From Oscillospiraceae bacterium (lineage in GTDB: Bacteria; Bacillota; Clostridia; Oscillospirales; Ruminococcaceae): 64,000 bases of DNA. Below the pieces are notes generated by a model, which worked only from the letters and a program-made list of their open reading frames with translations, had not been told where the DNA came from and did not search any database. This document shows, piece by piece, positions 37,515 to 45,611 of this stretch. Location: contig JAGHIE010000008.1 in assembly GCA_017887325.1 (NCBI GenBank), positions 55,189 to 119,188 of the forward strand, given 5' to 3'. Made by a program: the position numbers and the translations under genes. Each line of letters opens with the position of its first letter. The stretch's first letter is position 1.

Positions 37515-38228
37515 CTATACTTCTTCCTCCTCATAGTCTTTTATAGGGAATAGTTTAGCACAAATTCCAGATGCAATAACTGCACATATTATTATTATCC
37601 AGCCTGATGACAATTGTTTTAAAACTGGAAGTATTCTTATACCACAACTTATTATTGTAGATATTATTATAGTAATAAGTATCGCTTTATTTTGTGTAGC
37701 TGGTGGAATTATTATTGCTATGAACATAGCATAAACAACTATTCCCAATGCACTTTGCACAGAATATGGTAAAATAGTTGAACATACAGCTCCTAAAATA
37801 GTTCCTGTTACCCAACCAACATAAGGCATTATTACAAGTCCACTCAAATAAGAAGATGTTATAACTCCTTTTTGTTGCATTGAAACTGCAAAGACTTCAT
37901 CTGTTATGCCAAAAGATAATATTAATCTTCTTAAAATAGATATCTTACTGTCAGCTTTTTGAGAAACAGATAATGACATCAGCATATACCTAATATTTAT
38001 TATAAATGTTGTTACTGCTAATTCAATATATGAACCTCCATTGAGCATTAATGATACTCCTGCAAACTGACTAGCAGAAGTCAGATTAGTAGCTGATATT
38101 AAAATAGCAACCCAAATCGGAAATCCACCTTCTGTTGCCACCATACCAAAACTAAAAGAAACTGAAATATATCCTAAACATATAGGAAGTCCATCATATA
38201 AACCTTGTCTAAAAGAAATTCTATTCAT
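37515..38228 (-). CDS. azlC: branched-chain amino acid exporter, large subunit
   Basis: A 237-residue membrane protein of the AzlC/YgaZ family: the FRQGLYDGLPICLGYISVSFSFGMVA start and the ATNLTSASQFAGVSLM segment are diagnostic. It pairs with AzlD just downstream. The ATG at 38228 (MNRISF) is preferred over the GTG two codons upstream because AAGGA then has a normal distance. It complements ilvE, ilvC and ileS in branched-chain amino acid balance. Confidence 0.93.
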   Translation of the reverse strand: MNRISFRQGLYDGLPICLGYISVSFSFGMVATEGGFPIWVAILISATNLTSASQFAGVSLMLNGGSYIELAVTTFIINIRYMLMSLSVSQKADSKISILRRLILSFGITDEVFAVSMQQKGVITSSYLSGLVIMPYVGWVTGTILGAVCSTILPYSVQSALGIVVYAMFIAIIIPPATQNKAILITIIISTIISCGIRILPVLKQLSSGWIIIICAVIASGICAKLFPIKDYEEEEV

Positions 38229-38260
38229 TATCACTTATCCTTATTTTTATTAATAAATAA

Positions 38261-38289
38261 ATTATACTATGTTGTTAAAAAAAATTCAA
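38261..38289 (-). promoter_or_regulatory. promoter of azlCD
   Basis: TTGAAT (38284-38289), a 17-base spacer and TATAAT (38261-38266). Confidence 0.7.
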
Positions 38290-38374
38290 ATATTTATTAA
38301 TATTAATAAAACAATTATTGATACGCACATTAAAATAAACTTATTTTGACAATTTATTATATATTATAAACATA

Positions 38375-38407
38375 AAATCCCTTGCTAAAATAGCAAGGGA
38401 TTTTTTT
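38375..38407. terminator. terminator after the P-type ATPase gene
   Basis: AAAATCCCTTGCTA pairs with TAGCAAGGGATTTT, with T-runs on both sides; it ends the minus-strand ATPase gene. Confidence 0.92.
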
Positions 38408-41021
38408 AACCTCTTATTTTTGATGTTATTAATTTTATAATTTGAATAACAACCATAGATGCTAAAGAGAAGCCATATATTACTAAAACTTGATATAAGT
38501 TCATAGGAGTTACTGAGAATATTCCTTGAACAACAGGAACAAATAAAGCAACATTTAATAATAATAAGTCAACTAAAATAGCAATTATTAAAGCTCTGTT
38601 GTTAAACATTTTTTTACTACCCAATATTGCTCTTTCAGATTTACTACTAAATCCATGCCATACACGGCTTAAGCACAATGTAGCAAATGCCATTGTTGAA
38701 GCAAGTCCAGCTCCTCCAGCCTTATTACCTATAATAAATGCACCCATTACAGCTAATGAAATTATAAAACCTTGTACTAATATATCTATAATAAAGTCTT
38801 TTGTCAAAATAGATTCATTAATATTTCTAGGTTTTTGTTTCATTACATGTTTACTATGTGGCTCTAAACCTAATGCAATAGCTGGGAAACCGTCTGTCAA
38901 TAAGTTTATAAATAACAAATGAACTGGTGCAAATGGTACTGGTAAAGCAAATAATGATGAGAATATTACAGCAAATATAGCTGCCATATTACCAGATAAC
39001 AAGAATTTAATAGCTTTTTTAATATTAGCATATACGTTTCTACCATTTTCAATAGCTTTTACTATTGTAGCAAAGTTGTCATCTGTTAATACCATTGATG
39101 CAGCATCTTTTGCTACTTCAGAACCTGTAATACCCATAGCAACACCAACATCAGCTTGTTTTAATGCTGGAGCATCGTTTACACCGTCACCTGTCATAGA
39201 TACGATATATCCTTTTTCTTGCCATGCTCTTACAATTCTTATTTTGTGTTCTGGTGAAACCCTAGCATATACAGAAATCTTATCAACAAAGTTTTTAAGT
39301 TCTTCATCTGTCATGTTATCAATTTCAACACCATCTACTGCTTCATCGATAGTTTTTAATATACCAATTTCTTTAGCAATAGCAGAAGCTGTAACTTTGT
39401 GGTCACCTGTAATCATTATAGGTCTAATTCCTGCAGAAATACAGTCTTTAACAGCTTGTTTAGATTCTTCTCTTGGTGGGTCCATCATTGCAATTAATCC
39501 TACAAAAGTAAGATTATCTTCTGAACTTTCATCTACTTGTACATCATCGCCTAAAACTTTATAAGCTAAAGCTAATACACGCAAACCACTTTCAGAGAAA
39601 TATCTATTTATTTCACTAATCTTATTAACATCATCTTGTGTTAATTCGTCTATACCTGTTTCTCTTTCAATTTTTTTACAACGTGCAAATAATACATCTA
39701 CAGCACCTTTTGTAACCATTAAATTTCTTCCATTAAAATTATGAACAGTTGACATCAATTTTCTATCAGAGTCAAATGGAACTTCTGCAATTCTAGGATA
39801 TGTATCCCTTATTACAGTTTCATCTTCCATGCCATGTTTATCTGTAAAGTTTACAATAGCAACTTCTGTTGGGTCACCAATTTCTTTACCATCAATATTA
39901 GTAGCATCATTACATAAGATACCCATAGTTAAAATCATTTTATCTAAAGGTCTTTCAATATCGCATTTGTTTTCTTCAACAATCTCATTGTTTACACAGT
40001 ATTTTTTAACTGTCATTTTATTTTGTGTCAATGTACCTGTTTTATCTGAACAAATTATTGATACACTACCCAAACCTTCAACAGCTTGTAATTTTCTTAT
40101 AATAGCATTTTCTCTTGCCATTTTTTGTGTACCAAATGATAAAACTATTGTTACGATAGAACTTAATGCTTCTGGTATAGCAGCAACTGCTAAAGCAACG
40201 GCAAACATAAATGCGTCCATAATAGGTTGCTTATGATAAATACTAACTGCAAATATAATTGCACATAAAATTAAAATACCAATAGATAGCTTTTTACCAA
40301 AGTTATCTAAGTTAACTTGTAGTGGTGTTTTCTTTTCTCTAGTATCTTTTAACAATTGAGCAACTTTACCTATTTCAGTATTCATACCAATATCTGTAAC
40401 TACAAAACTTGCTCTACCATATGTTACAAAAGAACCTGAGTAAACCATGTTTTTTCTATCCCCTAAAGGAATATCTTTATCTTCTAAAATACTATCTTCT
40501 TTTTCAATATTTACACTTTCACCTGTTAATGAACTTTCATTAACCTTTAAACTATAATTTTCTAAAATACGACCATCTGCGCAAATATAGTCCCCTGCTT
40601 CTAAGAAAACTATATCACCTACTGTAACTTCATTTGAGTTAATAACAACCAGATTATCATCTCTCATAACCTTTGCCATAGGTGCACTAAGCGCTTTTAA
40701 ACTATTTAATGATTGTTCTGCTTTTATATGTTGTACAGTGCCTAATATAGCATTTATAATCAAAATTGTAATAATTACTACTGCACCTTCAATATCTCCT
40801 AAAAACATTGATGTAATCGCTGCAATAATAAGAATTATAACCAAGAAGTCTTTAAATTGTTCCAAAAAGATTTGAAATGGTTTTTTCTGTTTCCCTTCTT
40901 GAATTTCATTTTTTCCGTACTTTTCTAATCTGGCATTTGCTTCTTTAGTTGTTAGACCAGAACTTTTACTTGATAAATCTTGTAGTAATTGTTCTTTACT
41001 TTTACTATAATTATTTGCCAT
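38406..41021 (-). CDS. P-type cation ATPase (Ca2+/Mn2+ type, P2)
   Basis: An 871-residue ion pump. It has a cation-ATPase N domain (1-70), TGES in the actuator domain (SSLTGES near 165), the phosphorylation site ICSDKTGTLT near 327, MITGDHKVTA near 525, and TGDGVNDAPALKQADVG near 612. The membrane half has FALPVPFAPVHLLFINLLTDGFPAIALG (M5-M6). The VAAIPEAL motif in M4 is the SERCA/PMCA-like P2 signature. The Mn riboswitch in its leader argues for Mn2+ export, with Ca2+ as the alternative. ATG follows AGGAGG. Confidence 0.95.
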   Translation of the reverse strand: MANNYSKSKEQLLQDLSSKSSGLTTKEANARLEKYGKNEIQEGKQKKPFQIFLEQFKDFLVIILIIAAITSMFLGDIEGAVVIITILIINAILGTVQHIKAEQSLNSLKALSAPMAKVMRDDNLVVINSNEVTVGDIVFLEAGDYICADGRILENYSLKVNESSLTGESVNIEKEDSILEDKDIPLGDRKNMVYSGSFVTYGRASFVVTDIGMNTEIGKVAQLLKDTREKKTPLQVNLDNFGKKLSIGILILCAIIFAVSIYHKQPIMDAFMFAVALAVAAIPEALSSIVTIVLSFGTQKMARENAIIRKLQAVEGLGSVSIICSDKTGTLTQNKMTVKKYCVNNEIVEENKCDIERPLDKMILTMGILCNDATNIDGKEIGDPTEVAIVNFTDKHGMEDETVIRDTYPRIAEVPFDSDRKLMSTVHNFNGRNLMVTKGAVDVLFARCKKIERETGIDELTQDDVNKISEINRYFSESGLRVLALAYKVLGDDVQVDESSEDNLTFVGLIAMMDPPREESKQAVKDCISAGIRPIMITGDHKVTASAIAKEIGILKTIDEAVDGVEIDNMTDEELKNFVDKISVYARVSPEHKIRIVRAWQEKGYIVSMTGDGVNDAPALKQADVGVAMGITGSEVAKDAASMVLTDDNFATIVKAIENGRNVYANIKKAIKFLLSGNMAAIFAVIFSSLFALPVPFAPVHLLFINLLTDGFPAIALGLEPHSKHVMKQKPRNINESILTKDFIIDILVQGFIISLAVMGAFIIGNKAGGAGLASTMAFATLCLSRVWHGFSSKSERAILGSKKMFNNRALIIAILVDLLLLNVALFVPVVQGIFSVTPMNLYQVLVIYGFSLASMVVIQIIKLITSKIRG

Positions 41022-41058
41022 AAATATCCTCCTTTTTAATTCAAATAAAATCTTTTAC

Positions 41059-41220
41059 GCAAAACGAAAAGACTTTTAATATAATCTCAATCTACATGAA
41101 ATTATATTAAAAGTCTTGTCACCTAAAATTAAGGCCATAGCACCAGGCTTTAAAGCCGAGATTGTTGGTACTATATCAAGCAATACAACTTGCGACTACT
41201 CCCTTTTAACTTTTAGCAGA
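41059..41220 (-). promoter_or_regulatory. yybP-ykoY (manganese) riboswitch
   Basis: The minus-strand leader reads TTAAAAGGGAGTAGTCGC..., then TACCAACAATCTCGGC, then AGCCTGGTGCTATGGCCTT, matching the order of conserved pieces in the yybP-ykoY aptamer, with P1 formed by TTAAAAGG and CCTTAATTTT. It is followed by a long terminator hairpin (AAGACTTTTAATATAAT... ...ATTATATTAAAAGTCTTTTCGTTTT, 41067-41117). Mn2+ binding to this class switches on Mn exporters, including P-type ATPases, by preventing termination. The identity is by eye. Confidence 0.85.
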
Positions 41221-41327
41221 TTCAGTATATCATATAATTATTAATAAATCATTAACACAATAAAATTATTATATTTTATTATTGACAAAATTACAGCGAG
41301 TAAACAAAACCATTTACTCGCCATATT

Positions 41328-41906
41328 TTAAAAATATCGTATTGAAGCCACAACTTTGCCTAATATGCCAACATCTTCTACAATGATAGGTTCATATGTT
41401 TCATTTTCTGGTTGCAATCTAAAATGTCCATTTTCTTTAAAGAAAGTTTTTACAGTTGCTTCACCATCAACCATAGCAACGACAATTTCTCCATTTCTTG
41501 CAACAGAAGTTTTTTCTACAACTACTATATCTCCGTCAAATATTCCTACTTCTATCATACTTTCACCTTGTATTCTTAAAGCAAACATATTTTCAGTATC
41601 AAAAGCAGAACTATCAAAAGGAATATATCCTTCTATATCTTCTATAGCTGTTATAGGCTGTCCTGCAGCAACAGCTCCCAATATTGGAACTCTAGCAACA
41701 TTAGAGTTAGGCAATCTGATTGACCTATTAGAATTGCTTTCTTTTATAATTAACCCATTTTCACATAATTGATTTATATACTTTTGAACTGTTGATGTTG
41801 ATTTTATATCTAATGCTTTACAAATTTCTCTAACTGTAGGAGACATTCCTTCAGAAATTCGCTCTACTATGTAATCATATATTAATTTACCTTTTTCGTT
41901 TATCAC
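41328..41906 (-). CDS. lexA: SOS repressor LexA
   Basis: A 192-residue repressor-protease. The N-terminal winged helix (1-65) has MSPTVREICKALDIKSTSTVQKYINQL. The self-cleavage bond is A81-G82 in AVAAGQP, the catalytic serine S116 is in GESM and lysine K153 in ATVKTFF. RecA-stimulated cleavage releases DNA-damage genes. It starts at GTG after AAAGGTG. Canonical GAAC-N4-GTTC boxes are not seen nearby; instead the promoter region carries TATGTAC repeats. Confidence 0.96.
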   Translation of the reverse strand: MINEKGKLIYDYIVERISEGMSPTVREICKALDIKSTSTVQKYINQLCENGLIIKESNSNRSIRLPNSNVARVPILGAVAAGQPITAIEDIEGYIPFDSSAFDTENMFALRIQGESMIEVGIFDGDIVVVEKTSVARNGEIVVAMVDGEATVKTFFKENGHFRLQPENETYEPIIVEDVGILGKVVASIRYF

Positions 41907-41929
41907 TATATCACACCTTTATTAAAACA

Positions 41930-42086
41930 TATGTACTTTTCTATATTATAACAATACATAATACAAATTACAAACATTATTTAATATGTACAAAAAATGT
42001 TTAATAAATACCGACATAATAACAGATATTCTGATTTATTTTTATTTCACTATTTGTACATATTTTGTTAACAAAAAAATATGTAC
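41930..42086. promoter_or_regulatory. divergent lexA/sRNA promoters with four TATGTAC repeats
   Basis: The lexA promoter (minus) is TTGTAA (41968-41973), 17 bases, TATAAT (41945-41950). TATGTAC occurs at 41930-41936, 41985-41991 and 42080-42086, and inverted at 42056-42062, usually as AATATGTAC. Two copies bracket the lexA promoter. The other two lie just upstream of a plus-strand TATAAT (42093-42098). They are candidate LexA operators of non-canonical sequence. Confidence 0.6.
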
Positions 42087-42103
42087 TTGTTGTATAATGA
42101 TAT

Positions 42104-42212
42104 TACTCATTATATGAGTGAGTTTTTATACTCTACCCTCCTCAATAAATACCCCTCAAGTAAGTATTTACTAAAGATGCGATGAAGCCCCCACTTCATC
42201 GCATTTTTAGTA
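42104..42212 (+). ncRNA. candidate small RNA with C-rich unpaired motifs
   Basis: Starting ~6 bases after TATAAT (42093-42098) and ending in a strong terminator (GCGATGAAG / CTTCATCGC plus TTTTT, 42178-42212), this ~109-nt stretch has no ORF. It shows a small ACTCA/TGAGT hairpin, an unpaired CCCTCCTC, a hairpin AAATAC/GTATTT with CCCCTC in its loop, and CCCCC in the terminator loop. C-rich loops complementary to Shine-Dalgarno sites are typical of trans-acting sRNAs in Gram-positives. Alternatively it is an attenuating leader of the Smr gene behind it. Confidence 0.55.
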
Positions 42213-42250
42213 TCTAAAATAAGTCTAAACTAACTATAATAGGTGATTAT

Positions 42251-42496
42251 ATGAATTTAAATTACGATTTGGATATACATCATATGACAGTAGCTGAAGC
42301 TAAGAAAACAATTGAAAGAACAGTTATGTCTTTGCCAGATAAATATTCGCAAATAACCGTTATACATGGATATTCAAATGGAAACAAACTTTTAAATATG
42401 GTTAGAGGAAAAAGTTTAAAGTGTAAAAGAATTAAACAAAAAATTCTTACACTAAATCAAGGTGAAACAATATTAATACTAAATAAAAAATCGTAA
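42251..42496 (+). CDS. small Smr-domain protein
   Basis: An 81-residue protein that is essentially one Smr domain: LDIHHMTVAEAKKTIERTV (the LDLHG-like strand-helix) and ITVIHGYSNGNKLLNMVR (the HGxG loop, here HGYSNG). Smr domains bind or nick branched nucleic acids, or act on stalled ribosomes. Stand-alone short ones are uncharacterised. ATG follows AGGTG. It lies opposite lexA beyond the sRNA terminator; the only TATAAT close by (42235-42240) is too near the ATG for an ordinary leader. Confidence 0.82.
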   Translation: MNLNYDLDIHHMTVAEAKKTIERTVMSLPDKYSQITVIHGYSNGNKLLNMVRGKSLKCKRIKQKILTLNQGETILILNKKS

Positions 42497-42522
42497 TCTT
42501 AAAATTAAGATTACGATTTTTT
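42486..42522. terminator. bidirectional terminator overlapping the Smr stop
   Basis: AAAAAATCGTAATCTTAA pairs with TTAAGATTACGATTTTTT. It serves the Smr gene (plus) and the G5/SleB gene (minus). Confidence 0.93.
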
Positions 42523-42526
42523 ATTA

Positions 42527-43621
42527 TTATTTAAAGAAACGATGTCCTTCAATTTCTGTTATAAATGTTAAACTTGTTTCAAACCATTTAGCACTTGATG
42601 CAGATGCCCAAGCTGGAGCATAGAAATATAAAGCTCCTTGTGCTACATTACTTCCAGCCATAGCTTTTCTAACAGCTTCATATGTGCTAGCTTCTGGTTC
42701 TCTTTGTGTCCAATAATTTTCAACATCATCAAATTGACCTGATTGTTCAATAACGCCTCTCAAAGTATTAGGGAACAATGGTGATTTAACTCTGTTTAAA
42801 ATTACTTCTGCAACCATTTGCTTGTGTATATCACTACCACCACCAATTTCTCTACTAACAAGTCTTGCTAATAGATTTACATCTTCTTCTGTACCATTAT
42901 ATGGAACACTAGTTGAAAAAGATTGGTTAACAGGTTGTGACACTTGTTCAATTTTTAAAACTTCATTTACTGGTAAAGAAACTACTTTATCAGCAACAAC
43001 GATTGTTTCACTTAAATTTCCGTCTAAAAATACTTTTCTGTAAGTTGTAACTTTTTCTCCTGGAGTACCAGCTTTTACAACTACTTTTCTTTCATTAGGA
43101 GCTAACTCTCTATCAATACCTTCTGTTCCGTATGGAATTTGTTGTTTTTCTTGATATTCTTCATAAGTTACTCTATTAACAGTAATTGTATCTCCGTTTT
43201 TCAAGATACTGTCAACAGATGGAGTAACTCTGTCGATATCTCCTAATTTAATATTTGCTTTATCTAAAGCTTCTTGTACAGTGTTATTGCTAACTACAAC
43301 ATTAGTTGTAACACCATCTACAGTTACAGGAACTTCAAAAGCTCTATAAATTGTTAATGTTGCTTTATCATCTTCAAATCCTGTAAAAGTACAAGTATCA
43401 TTTTCTTCTAAAGTAATGCCTTCTTGTTTTAATATTGATTTAGCATCACTTTGAACTGTATAAACTGAATATTTTTTGTCACCATCAATAATTTCTACTG
43501 TATTAGAAATTCTAGTGACACCTGTTAAGACTGTGGATACGATTGTACAAATGATACATAGTAAAAATAAAAAAACTATTCGTTCTTTTACTCTAAACAA
43601 TGTATTTTTAATGTTCATCAT
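42527..43621 (-). CDS. cell-wall hydrolase with DUF348, G5 and SleB-like domains
   Basis: A 364-residue exported protein. An N-terminal membrane or signal segment (about 14-40) is followed by two DUF348/YabE repeats (KKYSVYTVQSDAKSILKQEGI, and TTNVVVSNNTVQEALDKANI), a G5 domain (YEEYQEKQQIPYGTEGIDRELAPNERKVVVKAGTPGEKVTTYR, ~155-230) and a C-terminal SleB/Hydrolase_2 domain (NLLARLVSREIGGGS, AEVILNRVKSPLFPNTLRGVI) that cuts peptidoglycan. The track start is a TTG; AAAGGAG precedes ATG 43621. The call fits spore-cortex or vegetative wall turnover. Confidence 0.9.
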   Translation of the reverse strand: MMNIKNTLFRVKERIVFLFLLCIICTIVSTVLTGVTRISNTVEIIDGDKKYSVYTVQSDAKSILKQEGITLEENDTCTFTGFEDDKATLTIYRAFEVPVTVDGVTTNVVVSNNTVQEALDKANIKLGDIDRVTPSVDSILKNGDTITVNRVTYEEYQEKQQIPYGTEGIDRELAPNERKVVVKAGTPGEKVTTYRKVFLDGNLSETIVVADKVVSLPVNEVLKIEQVSQPVNQSFSTSVPYNGTEEDVNLLARLVSREIGGGSDIHKQMVAEVILNRVKSPLFPNTLRGVIEQSGQFDDVENYWTQREPEASTYEAVRKAMAGSNVAQGALYFYAPAWASASSAKWFETSLTFITEIEGHRFFK

Positions 43622-43787
43622 AAAGTTTCTCCTTTTCAATTTGCAGTTTATTTTTATACTTCCTGCTTCTTATCAAAGAATTCTCTAGTCTTTCTTTCAA
43701 ACGATATAATCTTTGATGTCTATTTGTCTAATAAATATTTTAAACTTCATTTACTTTTAAAAATCTTTCTACCGTTTGGCTTTTAAT

Positions 43788-43816
43788 ATTATATTGTCTA
43801 TTTCGATTATTGTCAA
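43788..43816 (-). promoter_or_regulatory. promoter of the G5/SleB gene
   Basis: Consensus TTGACA (43811-43816), 17 bases, TATAAT (43788-43793). It leaves a ~160-base untranslated leader in which I recognise no riboswitch. Confidence 0.82.
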
Positions 43817-44165
43817 TGTGTATAAGTATGGTTAATTTGTTTATTTTTTACAATAATAAACTTTGATTGGTTGTTTTTTCTTTTAAAAATTATTGTTTTT
43901 TTACTTTTTTTGTAACTTTTCACCTATAAAAAATAACTCGTTTTTTATCTTTTTGCTAAATCAATCCTTTTTATTTTCATTGTATATTTTTAACATAAAT
44001 TTATTATTATTTATAATTATTATGCACATTTTTTATATGTCATCAAATTATTATAAATTAATTTATTTACAGTTTATTTATAATTTACTCTCTAAATTTA
44101 ATTAATTAAATAATTTAACAAATCACATTGTTTGTATGTACATTTTATACAATATTATATGTTTC
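43817..44165. other. very AT-rich spacer without a recognisable gene
   Basis: About 350 bases of mostly A and T between the G5/SleB promoter and the MFS terminator. The ORFs drawn across it are low-complexity Phe/Asn/Ile/Leu strings without good ribosome sites. I see no tRNA, known riboswitch or convincing promoter-terminator pair. Confidence 0.7.
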
Positions 44166-44208
44166 AAAAAAGAAGATAAATATACTTATTGTATATTTAT
44201 CTTCTTTT
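44166..44208 (-). terminator. terminator downstream of the MFS gene
   Basis: A long stem, AAAGAAGATAAATATAC with GTATATTTATCTTCTTT, has a T-run on the minus strand about 70 bases beyond the MFS stop. Confidence 0.85.
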
Positions 44209-44276
44209 ACTATACTAATAGTTATTTTATTTATGTAACCTACAATCATAACGCTTACAAACAACTTATAATTTTA

Positions 44277-45476
44277 TTAAAGTTGTTTGTTTTTGTTTTT
44301 ATTTTTAACATATGTATTAATACTTATACCACACAATAAAATTACAGGAAATATTATTGCTGACAAAATACCAATCTTTAAATTGTCATTAAAATGTTTA
44401 GAAACAGCTCCTACAACTGCCGGTCCTAAACTACAACCTAAATCTCCTCCTAATGCTAAAAAAGCAAACATAGCTGTGCCACCATTTCTTATACTTCCTG
44501 CTGACATACTAATAGTTCCAGGCCACATAATCCCAACAAACAAACCTGCTGATGCACAGCCTATTAATCCTAAAACTGAACTTTGTGATAAACTTGCTAC
44601 TAAATAGCTCACTATACATAATGTAGCGCTTAATTTCATAAACTTACTCAAAGATATCTTTTCACTATATTTACCATAAAATGCTCTTGATGTTCCCATA
44701 AATACTGCAAATGATAATGGACCTGCCAAATCTCCTATAGTTTTTGAAACGCCAAGTCCTTTTTCTGCAAATATAGATGCCCATTGACTGATTGCTTGTT
44801 CTGTTGCACCTGCACATACCATTAACAAAATCATTAACCAGAATATTCCATTTTTAAACAAAGTTTTGACACTTGATTTATCCATATGTTCTTCTGTTAA
44901 TTCTGGCATAGGCAATTTTGTAAAACTTATTGCATTTAAAATAGGAATTAATGCCCAAGCTATTGCTAAATATCTCCAATGCTCTATTCCAATTATTACA
45001 AAATAAAGAGTTGAAACTACAACAACTAACACATGTCCCCAACAATAAAATGAATGTAACAAACTCATTACCCCTGCTTTATTATCAGTTGGACAACCTT
45101 CAACAATAGGTCCTACTAAAACTTCCAAAATTCCTCCACCTATTGCGTATACAATTACTGCAATAAGTAATCCTATAAAACCATTCATTAATACTTCTGG
45201 AAATACAACTAATCCAATTAATCCTATTGCACAACATATTAACGCCAATAACATAGAAGCTCTATAACCTATCTTATCAATAAATTTAACACATATTAAA
45301 TCGACAAGTAGCTGAACACCAAAATTGACTGATATTAACATTGCAATTTTTTCTAATCCAATATTATATGTATTTTGAAAAGTTACAAATAATAATGGTG
45401 CAAAATTAACTATGATTGCTTGTGAAATATATGCCACAAAACAACCTCGTATCGTCTTTTCATAGCCATTTTTCAT
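44277..45476 (-). CDS. major facilitator superfamily transporter
   Basis: A ~399-residue carrier with 12 hydrophobic segments. The start GCFVAYISQAIIVNFAPLLFVTFQNTYNIGLEKIAMLISVNFG and the middle GGGILEVLVGPIVEGCPTDNKAGVMSLLHSFYCWGHV resemble the FucP/FHS branch of sugar symporters, but the substrate is not evident. Six codons separate the two possible ATGs; GGAGG between them favours the second (MKNGYEK, 45476), although the spacing of 11 bases is long. It is separated from the divergent pentapeptide gene. Confidence 0.88.
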   Translation of the reverse strand: MKNGYEKTIRGCFVAYISQAIIVNFAPLLFVTFQNTYNIGLEKIAMLISVNFGVQLLVDLICVKFIDKIGYRASMLLALICCAIGLIGLVVFPEVLMNGFIGLLIAVIVYAIGGGILEVLVGPIVEGCPTDNKAGVMSLLHSFYCWGHVLVVVVSTLYFVIIGIEHWRYLAIAWALIPILNAISFTKLPMPELTEEHMDKSSVKTLFKNGIFWLMILLMVCAGATEQAISQWASIFAEKGLGVSKTIGDLAGPLSFAVFMGTSRAFYGKYSEKISLSKFMKLSATLCIVSYLVASLSQSSVLGLIGCASAGLFVGIMWPGTISMSAGSIRNGGTAMFAFLALGGDLGCSLGPAVVGAVSKHFNDNLKIGILSAIIFPVILLCGISINTYVKNKNKNKQL

Positions 45477-45611
45477 TTTTCTTTTTACCTCCATTTTTTC
45501 ATCTTTCTACATTATATATACATAAATTTTTTTAGTCAATAAATATGTTTTGACTTTTTATATTTTCATATATATAATGTAAGATAATATATTTATAAAG
45601 GTGATATACTT

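Noticed and set aside
39076-39564. 162-codon plus-strand ORF opposite the P-type ATPase
   Set aside because: Shadow of a conserved ATPase region; no start signal and no recognisable domain.
43622-43790. c-di-AMP (ydaO) riboswitch upstream of the G5/SleB gene
   Set aside because: The gene type suggested it, but the conserved GC-rich ydaO blocks are not present.
43893-44105. 70-codon ORF in the AT-rich spacer
   Set aside because: Low-complexity Phe/Asn/Leu/Ile string with no ribosome site; expected by chance in sequence this AT-rich.
44135-44141. Fifth TATGTAC copy as another LexA-like operator
   Set aside because: A 7-mer of this composition should occur roughly a dozen times in 64 kb by chance; a lone copy without a clear promoter is not evidence.
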